Source of the DNA: Symsagittifera roscoffensis
Taxonomy: Eukaryota > Xenacoelomorpha > Acoela > Convolutidae
Reading direction: 5' to 3'
DNA: 64,000 nt
Assembly: GCF_963678635.1 (NCBI RefSeq)
Contig: NC_087068.1
Span: forward strand, 33,861,436 to 33,925,435
Positions 53,366 through 64,000 of the stretch are shown piece by piece. The position numbers were made by a program, and so were the translations under genes. Numbering within the stretch: the first letter of the stretch is position 1; the number at the start of each line of letters is the position of its first letter. The notes under the pieces are model-generated. The model did not search any database, was not told the origin of the DNA, and saw nothing but the letters and a program-made list of their open reading frames with translations.

Positions 53366-54014
53366 TGACCAGAGTTCTTTAGTTTGTTACTGAATCGAAC
53401 CAATAAAGTTTTAAAGCAAAGATGCTCCGCTTCAAATAGGATCTTTTTTTTTGATCAAAACAAAAACAAACATCAAATCAAACCATTGTTCGATCAAAGA
53501 TAGACTTGGCGTCTGTGTATTTGAAAATTAATGACGAATTTTGCACTCTAGTCCTAGTACAAGACTAGTTCGAATAATTTTTCAGATCAGCTCGTTCCGC
53601 TGAAGTTTCAAGTTTTTAAAAGCAACCTGTTACAGCTTTCAAACTATCAAAGGAAGCGAAACAAAAATTCCATGGAAAATTTAATTTTGAAATGCTTCCA
53701 TTGAAAAACGATAATTTTTTTGTGGAAAATTTTGGCCAATAAAATCTGAAGTTTGTCAAAACTTCATTCCTTGAATGGTTTCAATAGAAAAACGTATAAC
53801 ATTGGCCAATCGATGTTCTTTATGAATAAACTTAAAATTTTTCATTGTTTAATTGCTTGACTAGTCTGCTTAGACTAAATTTTTTTAAAGTTTGCGAGTC
53901 AACTTTACTTCTACAGTTTTGTGATTTAGTAAACTTCCTGGTGAGTTATTGAACAATTAGGTAAACATCAATTAGGTGCTTACCGAATTTATTTCGGTGT
54001 TTTTAAAAACTAAT

Positions 54015-54096
54015 CGACAGAGATGGGATTCAAACCCACGCAAGCAGACTGAATTGGAACAGCAGTCGAACACCTTAACCAGTCGCCCACCCTGTC
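54015..54096 (-). pseudogene. tRNA-Ser-like copy 24
   Basis: Duplicate of copy 22 at 1436 bp, with the same GACTGG change in the A-box. Confidence 0.4.
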
Positions 54097-54711
54097 TGGC
54101 CTAAGAAACAATAAAAAAACTGAAGCATAATGCTTCACTTCAAATAGAATATTTTATTTGCTCAAAATAAAAAAACTATCAAATCAATCCCTTGTTCGAT
54201 CAAAAATAGACTTGAAGTCCATGTATTTGAACTTTTATGACGAACTTCGCTTTCTAGTCCTAGAACAGGACTAGATCAAAATTTTTTTCTAGCCCAAATT
54301 GTTTCGCTGAAATTTTAAAAGCAACATGTTACAGCTTTCAAACTATCAAAGAAAGCGAAACAAAAACTTAAGGAAAACTTAGTTTTGAATTGCTTCCATT
54401 GAAAAACGATAAATTTTTTGTGGAAAAACTCGGCCAAAAAAACTCGAAATTTTCCAAAATTCCCTTGCTTGAATGGCTTTATTAGAAAAACGTATAACAT
54501 TGGCCAACCGAACTTCTTTATGAATAATTTTAAACTTTTTCAACGGTTTTTTCCTTGACTATTCTGCTTAGACAAACTTGGAAAGTTTGCGAGCCAAGTT
54601 TATCCCTAGAGTTTTGTGATTTAGTAATTTTCCCGGTGAGTTATTAGAAAATTAGGTAAACATCAATTGTTGTGCTTACCGAACTCAGTTCAGGTGTTTT
54701 CAAGATCTAAT

Positions 54712-54793
54712 AGAAAGAGATGGGATACAAACCCACGCTCGCAGACTGTATTAGATGAGCAGTCCAACGCCTTAACCACTCGGCCACCCTATC
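54712..54793 (-). tRNA. tRNA-Ser(GCU)-like copy 25, well preserved
   Basis: D arm and A-box are perfect, and anticodon and T stems are fully paired allowing G-U. One acceptor mismatch, discriminator U, and T-loop TTTGTAT. Probably not functional. Confidence 0.45.
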
Positions 54794-55415
54794 AGACCAG
54801 AGTTCATTTGTTTGTTAATTGAATCAAAGTTGCTCCGCTTCAAATAGAATTTTTTTTAGCTCAAAACAAAAAAAACCTATCAAATCAAACCAATGTTCGA
54901 TCAAAGACAGACTTGACGTCCTGGTATTTGAAAAGTCTTGACGAATTTAGCACTTTAGTCCTAGAACAAGACTAGTTCAAATAGTTTTTCAGACCAAATC
55001 GTTTTGCTGAAATTTCAGTTTTTCAAAGCACCCTGTTACAGCTTTCAAACAATCAGAGGAAGTTAAACAAAAATTTAAGGATTTTTAATTTTGATCTGCT
55101 TGCATTTAAAAACGATAATTTTTTGTGGAAAAACTGGGCCAAAAAAAAACTTGAAGTTTTTCAAAATTCCATTACTTGAATGGTTTCAATAGAAAAACGT
55201 ATAACATTGGCCGACCGATTTTTTTATGAATAAACGTATTTTTTCAACGTTTAAATGCTTGACTTTTCTGCTTAGACGAATTTGACAAGTTTGCGAGCCA
55301 ATTTTATCTCCAGAGTTTTGTAATTTAAAAAATTTCCCGGTGAGTCATTAACAAATTAGGTAAACATCAATTGTTGTGCTTACCGAATTCAGTTCAGATG
55401 TTTTTAAAAACTAAT

Positions 55416-55497
55416 CGACAGAGATGGGATTGAAACCCACGCACACATACTGCATTGCATGAACAGTCCAACGCCTTAACCACTCGGCCACATTGTC
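55416..55497 (-). pseudogene. tRNA-Ser-like copy 26, anticodon GUU
   Basis: The loop CTGTTCA gives GUU in a Ser-type body with a long variable arm. Confidence 0.4.
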
Positions 55498-56141
55498 TTC
55501 CCAGAGTTCATTCGTTTGTTACTTGAATCGAACCAATAAAACTTTAAAGCAAAGATGCTCCGCTTCAGATAGAAAAATTATTCCATCAGAACAAAAAAAC
55601 GTATCAAATCAAGCCATTATTCAATAAAAACCAGACTTGAAGTTGGGTATATGAAATGTATTGATGAAATAAACTCACTAGTCTTAGAACAAGACTAGTG
55701 CAAATCTTTTCATAGACCAAATCTTTTCGCTAAAAAATCCAGTTTTTCTTAGCCACCTGTTAGAGCTTTGAAACTATCAAACGATGCGGAACAAAAAATT
55801 AAGGAAAACCCAATTTTATATTGCTTCCTTTGAAAAACGATAATTTTTGGTGGAAAAACTCGGCCCGTAAAAAGAAAGGTTTTTTCAAAATTCCATTGCT
55901 TGAATGGCTTTATTAGAAGAACGTATTACATTGGCCAACCGAATTTTTTCATGAATAAACTTAATTTTTTTCAACGGTTTTATGCTTGACTATTCTGCTC
56001 AGACAAAATTGAAAAATTTGCGAGCCAATTTTCCCTCTTGATTTTTGTGATTTAGTAAATTTTCAGGTATGTTATTAACAAATTAGGTATACAACAATTG
56101 TTGTGCTTAACGAATTCAGTTCGGTGTTTTCAAACACTAAT

Positions 56142-56223
56142 CGACAGAGATGGGATTCAAACCCATGCATGCAGACTGCATTGAAAGAGCAGTCCAACAC
56201 CTTAACCACTCAGCCACCCAGTC
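56142..56223 (-). tRNA. tRNA-Ser(GCU)-like copy 27, among the best preserved
   Basis: The T stem ATGGG/CCCAT is perfect, the anticodon stem is paired (one G-U) and the A-box is TGGCTGAGTGG. Only one acceptor mismatch. T-loop TTTGAAT differs by one base from the canonical loop. Confidence 0.5.
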
Positions 56224-56840
56224 TGACCAGTGAAACAATAAAGAATTGAAGCAGAGATACTTCGCTTCAAAAAGAATATATTTTTTGCTCAAAACAAAAT
56301 ACCTATCAAATTAAACCCTTGTTTGATCAAAAATAGACTTGAAGTCGATGTCTTTGAACAGTAATGACGAACTAAGTTTTCTAGTCCTAGAACAGGACTA
56401 GTTCACAATTTTTTTTTAGCCCAAATTGTTTCGCTGAAATTTCAATTTTTTAGAAGCAACCTGTTACAGCTTTCAAACTATCAAAGGAAGCAAAACAAAA
56501 ATTTAAGGAAAACTTAATTTTGAATTGCTTCCATTGAAAAAAGATAACTTTTGGTGGAAAATTTCGGCCAAGAAAACCTGAAGTTTTTCAAATTTCCATT
56601 GCTTGAATGTCTTCATTAGAAAAACGTATAACACTGGCCAACCGAATATCTTCACGTCTAAACTTAGATTTTTTCAACGTTTAATTGGTTGACTATTCTT
56701 AGACGACCTTGAAAAGTTTGCGAGCCAAGTTTGTCTCTAGATTTTTGTGATTTAGTAATTTTCCCGGAGTTATTAAAATATTAGGTAAACTTCAATTGTT
56801 GTGCTCACCGAATTCAGTTCAGGTGTTTTTAAAAACTAAT

Positions 56841-56922
56841 CGACAGATATGGGATTCAAACCCACGCACGCAGACTGTATTGGATGAGCAGTCCAACGCC
56901 TGAACCACCCGGCCACGCTGTC
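56841..56922 (-). tRNA. tRNA-Ser(GCU)-like copy 28, probably pseudogene
   Basis: The anticodon and T arms are perfect. Two acceptor mismatches near the inner end. Confidence 0.45.
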
Positions 56923-57585
56923 TGACCAGAGTTCATTTGTTTGTTAATTGAATCGAACCAATAAATTTTTGAAGCAAAGATGCTCCGCTTCAAATAGAAT
57001 ATTTTTTTTGCTCATAACAAAAAAAACCTATCAAATCAAACCATTGTTCGATCAAAGTTAGACTTGAAGTCCTGGTATTTGAAATGTAAGGACGAGTTTA
57101 GCACTCTAGTCCTAGAACAAGACGAGTTCAATTTCAGACCAAATCGTTTCGCTGAAATTTCAAATTTTTCAAAGAAACCTGTTACAGCTTTCAAACTATC
57201 AGTGGAAGCGAAACAAAAACATAAGGAAAGTTTCATTTTGATCTGCTTCCATTTAAAAACGATAATTTTTTTTGTGAAAAAACTGGGCCAAAAATAAACT
57301 TGATTTTTTTTCGAAATTCCTTTACTTGAATAGTTCCAATAGAAAAACGTATAACATTGGCCGACCGGTTTTCTTTATGAAAAAATTTAAAAAGTGTCAT
57401 TGTTCAATTGCTCGACTAGTCTGCTTAGACGAATTTGAAATGTTTGCGAGCCAATTTATCTCCAGAATTTTGTGATTTAGTAAATTTCTTGGTGAGTTTT
57501 TAACAAATTAGGTGAACATCAATTGTTCTGCTTACCGAATTCAGTTCAGGTGTTCAGGTGATTTTAAAAACTAATCGACAGAGAT

Positions 57586-57652
57586 ATGATTCGAACCCAT
57601 ACAAGTAGAATGTTTTGGATTAGCAGTCAAACGCCTTAACCACTCGGCCAGG
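57586..57652 (-). pseudogene. tRNA-Ser-like copy 29, truncated
   Basis: The 5' acceptor is missing: the text jumps from GGCCA directly into the monomer's GTATATTAACAAATTAGG segment, a recombination junction. The next tRNA-like unit starts only 70 bp on. Confidence 0.45.
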
Positions 57653-57723
57653 TATATTAACAAATTAGGTATACATCAATTAATGTGCTTACCGAATTCA
57701 GTTCGGTGTTTTCAAAAACTAAT

Positions 57724-57805
57724 AGAAAGAGATGGGATACAAACCCACGCAAGCAGACTGTATTAGATGAGCAGTCCAATGCCTTAACCACTCGGCCACC
57801 CTGGC
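57724..57805 (-). pseudogene. tRNA-Ser(GCU)-like copy 30
   Basis: Shares T-loop TTTGTAT with copy 25. Two or more acceptor mismatches. Confidence 0.4.
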
Positions 57806-58441
57806 AGACCGGAGCTCATTTGTTTGTTAATTGAATCAAACCAATAAAAATTTGAAGCAAAGTTGCTCCGCTTCAAATAGAATATTTTTTGCTCAAAACA
57901 AAAAAAAACTTTTCAAATCAAACCATTGTTCGATCAAAGATAGACTTGACGTCCTGGTATTTGAAAAGTATTGACGAATTTAGCAATCTAGTCCTAGAAC
58001 AAGACTAGTTCGCTGAAATTTTAAAATTTTCAAAGCAACCCGTTACAGCTTTCAAACTATCAGTGGAAGCGAAACAAAAAAAAATTTAGAGAATTTTTAA
58101 TTTTAATCTGCTTCCTTTTAAAAACGATGATTTTTTTTGTGAAAAAACTGGGCCAAAAAAAAACTTGATTTTTTTTCAAAATTCCATCACTTGAATGGTT
58201 TCAATAGAAAAACGTATAACATTGGCCGACCGTTTTCGTTATGAAAAATTTTAAAATTGGTCATTGTTTAATTGCTTGACTAGTCTGCTTAGACGAATTT
58301 GAAATGTATGCGAGCCAATTTTATCTCCAGAATTTTGTAATTCAGTAAATTTCCTTGGGATTTTTTAACAAATTAGGTAAACCTCAATTCTTGTGCTTAC
58401 CGAATTCAGTTCAGCTGTTCAGGTGTTTTTTTTAAACTAAT

Positions 58442-58523
58442 CGACAGAGATGTGATTCGAACCCATGCAAGCAGAACGTTTTGTATTAGCAGACAAACCC
58501 CTTAACCACTCAGCCACCCTGTC
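58442..58523 (-). pseudogene. tRNA-Ser-like copy 31
   Basis: The T-loop is TTCGAAT, and the anticodon loop keeps TGCTAA in an altered stem. Confidence 0.4.
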
Positions 58524-59166
58524 TGATCGGAGGACATTCAATGGTAAATTGAATCGAAACAATGAAAAATTGAAGCAAAGATGCTACGCTTCAAATGTAT
58601 TGTTTTTTGCTCAAAACGAAAAAATCTATCAAATCAAGCCCTTGTTCGTTCAAAAATCATCTTGACGTCTGTGTATTTGAAATTTAATGACGAATGTAGC
58701 ACTCTAGTCCTAGAACAAGACTAGTTCAAATAGTTTTTCAGACCAAATCGTTTCGCTGAAGTATCAGTTTTTCAAAGCACCCTGTTACAGCTTTCAAACT
58801 ATCAGAGGAAGCGAAACAAAAATTTAAGGATTTTTAAATTTGATCTGCTTGCATTTAAAAACGATAATTTTTTGTGGAAAAACTGGGCCCAAAAAGTAAC
58901 TTGAAGTTTTTCAAAATTCCATTACTTGATTGGTTTCAATAGAAAAACGTATAACATTGGCCGACCGATTTCTTATGAGTAAACTTAAACTTTTTCAACG
59001 TTTAATTGCTTGACTATTCTGCTTAGACGAATTTAAAAAGTTTGCAAGCCAATTTTATCTCCAGAGTTTTGTAATTTAAAAAATTTCCCAGTGAGTTATT
59101 AACAAATTAGGTAAACATCAATTGTTGTGCTTACCGAATTCAGTTCAGGTGTTTTTAAAATCTAAT

Positions 59167-59248
59167 CGACAGAGATGGGATTCAAACCCACGCACACAGA
59201 CTGCATAGCATTAACAGTCCAACGCCTTAACCACTCGGCCACCTTGTC
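59167..59248 (-). pseudogene. tRNA-Ser-like copy 32, anticodon GUU
   Basis: Duplicate of copy 26 at 3751 bp. Loop CTGTTAA, with two anticodon-stem mismatches. Confidence 0.4.
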
Positions 59249-59893
59249 TGCCCAGAATTCATTCGTTTGTTACTTGAATCGAATCAATAAAATTTCAAAG
59301 CAAAGTTGCTCCGCTTCAGATAGAAAAATTATTCGCTCAGAACAAAAAAAACGTATCAAATCAAGCCATTGTTCAACCGAAACCAGACTTGAAGTTGGGT
59401 ATATGAAATGTATTGATGAGAAAAAACTCACTAGTCTTAGAACAAGACTAGTGCAAATCTTTTCATAGACCAAATCTTTTCGCTAAAAATTCCAGTTTTT
59501 CTTAGCCACTTGTTAGAGCTTTGAAAGTATCAAACGAAGCGGAACGAAAAATTAAGGAAAACCCAATTTTATATTGCTTCCTTTGAAAAACGGTAATTTT
59601 TCGTGGAAAAACTCGGCCAGTAAAAAGAAAGGTTTTTCAAAACTCCGTTGCTTGAATGGCTGTATTAGAAAAACGTATAACATTGGCGAACCGAATTTCT
59701 TCATGAATAAACTTAAAACTTTTCAAAGGTTTTATGCTTGACTATTCTGCTCAGACAAAATTGAAAAATTTGCGAGCCAATTTTTTCTATTGATTTTTGT
59801 GATTTAGTAAATTTTCCGGTGTGTTATTAACAAATTAGGTATACATCAATTAATGTGCTTACCGAATTCAGTTCGGTGTTTTCAAACACTAAT

Positions 59894-59978
59894 CGACAGA
59901 GATGGGAGGATTTAAACCCATGCACGCAGACTGCATTGAAAGAGCAGTCCAACACCTTAACCACTCGGCCACCCCGTC
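59894..59978 (-). pseudogene. tRNA-Ser(GCU)-like copy 33, T-arm insertion
   Basis: Duplicate of copy 27 at 3752 bp with a 3-nt insertion in the T arm. Confidence 0.4.
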
Positions 59979-60586
59979 TGACCAGTGAAACAATAAAGAA
60001 TTGAAGCAGAGATGCTTCGCTTCAAATAGAATATATTTTTTGCTCAAAACAAAATACCTATCAAATAAAGCCCTTGTTTGATCAAAAATAGACTTGACGT
60101 CGATGTATTTGAACTGTAATGACGAACTAAGTTTTCTAGTCCTAGAACAGGACTAGTTCACAATTTTTTTCTAGCCCAAATTGTTTCGCTGAAATTTCAA
60201 CTTTTTAGAAGCAACCTGTTACAGCTTTCAAACAATCAAAGGAAGCAAAACAAAAAATTTAATTTTGAATTGCTTCCATTGAAAAACGATTACTTTTGGC
60301 GGAAAAACTCGGCCAAAAAACCTGAAGTTTTTCAAATTTCCATTGCTTGAATGTCTTCATTAGAAAAACGTATAACACTGGCCAACCGAATTTCTTGACG
60401 ACTAAACTTAGAATTTTTCAACGTTTAATTGGTTGACTATTCTTAGACGACCTTGAAAAGTTTGCGAGCCAAGTTTGTCTCTAGATTTTTGTGATTTAGT
60501 AATTTTCTCGGTGAGTTATTAAAAGATTAGGTAAACTTCAATTGTTGTGCTCACCGAAATCAGTTCAGGTTTTTCTAAAAACTAAT

Positions 60587-60668
60587 AGACAGATATGGGA
60601 TTCAAACCCACGCATGCAGACTGTATTGGATGAGCAGTCCAACGCCTTAGCCACGCGGCCATCCTGTC
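60587..60668 (-). tRNA. tRNA-Ser(GCU)-like copy 34, well preserved
   Basis: The anticodon and T arms are perfect and the D arm is paired, with A-box TGGCCGCGTGG. One acceptor mismatch; discriminator U. Confidence 0.45.
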
Positions 60669-60979
60669 TGACCAGAGTTCATTTGTTTGTTAATTGAATC
60701 GAACCAATAAAATTTTGAAGCAAATGTGCTCCGCTTCAAATAGGAAACTTTTTTTGCTAAAAAAAAACTAAACAAATCAAACCATTGTTCAATCAAAGAT
60801 AGACTTGACGTCCTGGTATTTGAAATGTAATGACGAACTTAGCACTCTAGTCCTAGAACAAGACTAGTTCAATTTCAGACCAACTCTTTTTGCTGAAATT
60901 TCAAGATTTTCAAAGCACACGTTACAGCTTTCAAACTATCAGTGGAAGCGAAACAAAAAATTAAAGAATTGCAAACCCA

Positions 60980-61061
60980 CGTAAGAGATGTGATTCAAAC
61001 CCACGCACGCAGACTGTATTGGATGAGCAGTCCTTTGCCTTAACCACTCGGCCACCCTGTC
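60980..61061 (-). pseudogene. tRNA-Ser-like copy 35
   Basis: AAGGA replaces TTGGA in the anticodon stem (two mismatches). The 3' acceptor is lost. Confidence 0.4.
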
Positions 61062-61373
61062 TGACCAGAGTTCATTTGTTTGTTAATTGAATCGAACCAA
61101 TAAAATTTTGAGGCAAATGTGCTCCGCTTCAAATAGGAAACTTTTTTTGCTCAAAAAAAAACTAAACAAATCAAACCATTGTTCAATCAAAGATAGACTT
61201 GACGTCCTGGTATTTGAAATGTAATGACGAACTTAGCACTCTAGTCCTAGAACAAGACTAGTTCAATTTCAGACCAACTCTTTTCGCTGAAATTTCAAGA
61301 TTTTCAAAGCACACGTTACAGCTTTCAAACTATCAGTGGAAGCGAAACAAAAAATTAAAGAATTGCAAACCCA

Positions 61374-61455
61374 CGTAAGAGATGTGATTCAAACCCACGC
61401 ACGCAGACTGTATTGGATGAGCAGTCCTTTGCCTTAACCACTCGGCCACCCTGTC
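61374..61455 (-). pseudogene. tRNA-Ser-like copy 36
   Basis: Near-identical to copy 35, 394 bp away, with the same defects. Confidence 0.4.
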
Positions 61456-62027
61456 TGACTAGAGTTCATTCGTTTGTTACTGAATCGAACCAATAAAATT
61501 TTAAAGCGAAGATGCACCGCTTCAAATAGAATAATTTTTTTGCTCAAAACAGAAAAACTTATCAAATCAAACCATTGTTCGATCAAAGATAAACTTGAGG
61601 TCTGTGTATTTGAAATGTAATGACGAATTTAGCACTCTACAACCTGTTACAGCTTTCAAACTATCAAAGGAAGCGAAACAAAAATTTAAGGAAAACTTAA
61701 TTTTGGTTTGCTTCCATTGAAAACGATATTTTTTGTGGAAAAACTCGGCCAAAAAAAACCTGAATATTTTCAAAATTACATTGCTTGAATGGTTTTAATA
61801 GACAAAAGTATAACATTGACCAACCGATTTTCTTCATGAATAAACTTAAGATTTTTCAACGTTTAATTGCTTGACTATTCTGCTTAGACGAATTTGAAAA
61901 GTTTGCGAGCCAATTTTATCTCCCGATATTTGTGATTTAGTTAATTTCCCGGTGAGTTATTATCAAAATAGGTAAACATCAATTGTTGTGCTTACCGGAA
62001 TCAGCTCACGCGTTTTTAAAAACTAAT

Positions 62028-62109
62028 CGACCGAGATGGGATTCAATTCCACGCACATAGACTGTATGGGATGAGCAATCCAGCGCCTTAACCACTGGGC
62101 CACCCTGTC
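62028..62109 (-). pseudogene. tRNA-Ser-like copy 37
   Basis: T arm GTGGAATTGAATCCCAT has one mismatch, and loop TTGCTCA sits in a weak stem. It is the last copy before the second inversion. Confidence 0.4.
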
Positions 62110-63125
62110 TGAGCAGTGTTTATTCGTTTGTTACTGAATCGAACCAATAAAATTTTTAAGGAAAGATGCTCCGCTTCAAATAGAATAATTTTTTTTTGCT
62201 CAAAACAAAAAAACTTATCAAATCAAACCATTGTTCGATCAAAGATAGATTTGTATTTGAGGTCTGTGTATTTGAAATGTACTGACGAGTTTAGCACTCT
62301 ACAACCTGTTACAGCTTTCAAACTATTAAAGGAAGCGAAACAAAAATTAACGGAAAACCTAGTTTTGAATTGCCCGCATTGAAAAACGATGTTTTTTTTG
62401 TGAAAAAAATCGGCGAAAAAAATTGAAGTTTTTCAAAATTCTATTGCTTGAATGGCTTCAATAGAAAAAGCATATTATTGGCCAACCGAACTTCTTCATG
62501 AATAAACTTAAGTTTTTGATCTACAAATTTTCCCGGTGAGTTATTAACAAATTGGGTGATCATCAGATTAGTTTTAAAAACACCTGAACTGATTTTGGTA
62601 AGCAAAAAAACTGATGTTTACTAATTTGTTAATAACTCACCCAGAAACTTACTAGATCAAAAAATTCTAGAGATAGAAACGGCTCGCAAACTTTTGGAAT
62701 TTGTCTAGCAATTATACGTTGAAAAAACTTAAGTGTATTCATGAAGAAAGTCGGTTGGCCAAAAATATGCGTTTTTCTATTGAAGCCATTCAAGCAATGG
62801 ATTTTTGAAAAACTTCAGGTTTTTTTTGCCGAGTTTTTTCACAATAAAAAATATCGTTTTTCAATGGAGGCAATTCAGAAATAAGTTTTCCTTAATTTTT
62901 GTTTCGCTTCCTTTGATAGTTTGAAAGCTGTAACAGGTTGTAGAGTCCTAAACTCGTCATTACATTTCAAATACACAGACATCAAGTTTATCTTTGATCG
63001 AACAATGGTTTGATTTGATAGGTTTTTCTGTTTTGAGCAAAAAAAAATATTCTATTTGAAGCGGTGCATCTTCGCTTTAAAATTTTATTGGTTCAATACA
63101 GTAACAAACGAATGAACTCTAGTCA

Positions 63126-63207
63126 GACAGGGTGGCCGAGTGGTTAAGGCAAAGGAATGCTCATCCAATACAGTCTGCGTGCGTGGGTTTGAATCCCATC
63201 TCTTGCG
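63126..63207 (+). pseudogene. tRNA-Ser-like copy 38, inverted
   Basis: The 5' half is intact (GACAGGGTGGCCGAGTGG). The anticodon stem is changed (AAGGA) and the 3' acceptor is replaced by CTCTTGCG. Confidence 0.4.
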
Positions 63208-63528
63208 TGGGTTTGCAATTCGTTAATTTTTTGTGTCGCTTCCACTGATAGTTTGAAAGCTGCAACGGGTTGCTTTGAAAATCTTGAAATTTCAGCGAAA
63301 AGAGTTGGTCTGAAAAACTATTTGAACGAATCTTGTTCTAGGACTAGAAAGCTAAATTCGTCATTACATTTCAAATAACAGGACGTCAATTCTATCTTTG
63401 ATCGAACAATGGTTTGATTTGATAGTTTTTTTGTTTTGAGCAAAAAAAATATTCAATTTGAAGCAGAGCATCTTTGCTTCAAAAATTTATTGGTTTGATT
63501 CAATCCACAAACAAAAGATTTCTGGTCA

Positions 63529-63610
63529 GACCGGGTGGCCGAGTGGTTAAGGTGTTGGACTGCTCATCCAATACAGTCTGCTTGCGTGGGTTTGAAACCC
63601 ATCTCTGTCG
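63529..63610 (+). tRNA. tRNA-Ser(GCU)-like copy 39, well preserved, inverted
   Basis: 82 nt with G discriminator. The A-box is canonical, anticodon arm TTGGA-CTGCTCA-TCCAA is perfect and the T stem is paired. One acceptor mismatch. B-box GGTTTGAAACC departs from the GGTTCGAnTCC consensus at two bases. Confidence 0.5.
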
Positions 63611-64000
63611 ATTAGTTTTTAAAAACAACTGAATTGAATTCGGTAAGCACAACAATTGATTTTTTCTCTAATTTTTTTAATAAATCACCGGGAAAATTAC
63701 ACAATCACAAAAATCTAGAGATAAACTTGGCTCGCAGTTTTTCAAGGTCGTCTAAGCAGAATAGTCAACCAATTAAACGTTGAAAAAATCTAAGTTTATT
63801 CATGAAGAAATTTGGTTGGCCAGTGTTATACGTTTTTCTATTAAAACCATTCAAGCAATGGAAACTTGAAAAACTTCAGGTTTTTTTGGCCGAGTTTTTC
63901 ATGAAAGCTGTAACAGGTTGCTTTTAAAAAATTGTAACTTCAGCGAAACAATTTGGGCTAGAAAAAACAATGTGAACTAGTTCTGTTATAGGACTAGAAG

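Larger units (their letters stand above)
36740..64000. repeat. 27-kb tandem satellite with embedded tRNA-Ser-like sequences
   Basis: Monomer about 700-735 bp, with about 39 copies to the window end. Each has, in the main orientation: a tRNA-Ser-like 82-mer on the - strand; GAATCGAACCAATAAA; GCTCCGCTTCAAATAGAATA; TTTGCTCAAAACAAAAAA; ATCAAACCATTGTTCGATCA; GACTTGACGTCTGTGTATTT; a 21-bp palindrome; TTTCGCTGAAATTTCAAG; CAACCTGTTACAGCTTTCAA; AAACGTATAACATTGGCC; GCTTGACTATTCTGCTTAGA; and TTGTGCTTACCGAATTCAG before the next tRNA-like unit. Left-most copies (36.7-40 kb) are the most diverged. Variant periods are 934, 1377, 1434, 3750 and 394 bp. Frames of 60-93 codons recur on the - strand (for example 49588-49869, 50521-50802) at the same monomer place and contain the CAACCTGTTACAG segment. 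They follow the repeat and show no domain. No centromere or telomere role can be shown. Confidence 0.9.

Noticed and set aside
36740-64000. Reading the array as dispersed tRNA-derived SINEs.
   Set aside because: Units are head-to-tail with the same long spacer, without poly-A tails or target-site duplications between them, so a satellite fits better.

Overview
The window is nuclear DNA of an animal, most likely an invertebrate. It is AT-rich and almost free of ordinary host genes. It is packed with mobile elements typical of invertebrate genomes: an env-bearing Ty3/gypsy element, a Maverick/Polinton-type element, a non-LTR-type reverse transcriptase relic and MITE-like elements. The satellite on the right side carries tRNA-Ser(GCU)-like sequences. 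The species cannot be named from the sequence. There are no prokaryotic signals (no Shine-Dalgarno spacing, operons or CRISPR).

Layout. 0-9 kb: decayed repeat DNA with a broken reverse-transcriptase relic (439-1729), a degenerate tRNA-Arg-like sequence (3126-3198), two MITE-like elements (3593-4002, 6330-6720) and a 1.14-kb palindrome (4373-5513). About 9.1-24.4 kb: one large retroelement, all on + and G-poor on that strand. Its order is leader, basic pre-gag frame, gag-protease-RT-RNase H-integrase, two small hydrophobic frames, a 379-codon open frame without any NTG codon, a two-part Env, and a Pro/Ser-rich frame cut by a 200-N gap (24427-24626). Gag-pol is one reading frame broken only by two TAA codons, then one frameshift in integrase. 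Env has one frameshift. No matching 3' LTR is visible, so the right end probably lies in the gap.

24.6-27.3 kb: a satellite of about 31 bp organised in 467-469-bp units, then a duplicated segment with a possible terminal exon. 27.7-35.2 kb: a decayed Maverick/Polinton (adintovirus-like) gene cluster, all on +. It has an A32/FtsK-like packaging ATPase, a retroviral-type integrase, penton-like and hexon-like capsid proteins, a basic minor protein, an adenain-type cysteine protease and several unrecognised genes. Nearly all are broken. No protein-primed DNA polymerase B is seen.

About 36.7 kb to the window end: a tandem array of a roughly 700-735-bp monomer, reaching past position 64000. I counted 39 embedded tRNA-Ser-like copies, 36 on - and 3 on +. 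Anticodon arms are often preserved, while acceptor, D or T arms are decayed to varying degrees. Monomers also share a near-perfect 21-bp palindrome. The array shows nested higher-order duplications (about 394, 934, 1377, 1434 and 3750 bp) and two changes of orientation.

How the parts relate: the retroelement and Maverick genes each form a single-direction replication and packaging set, now inactive in this copy. The satellite is the largest structure and the least explained. Splits and frameshifts are reported as seen; no protein has been reconstructed.
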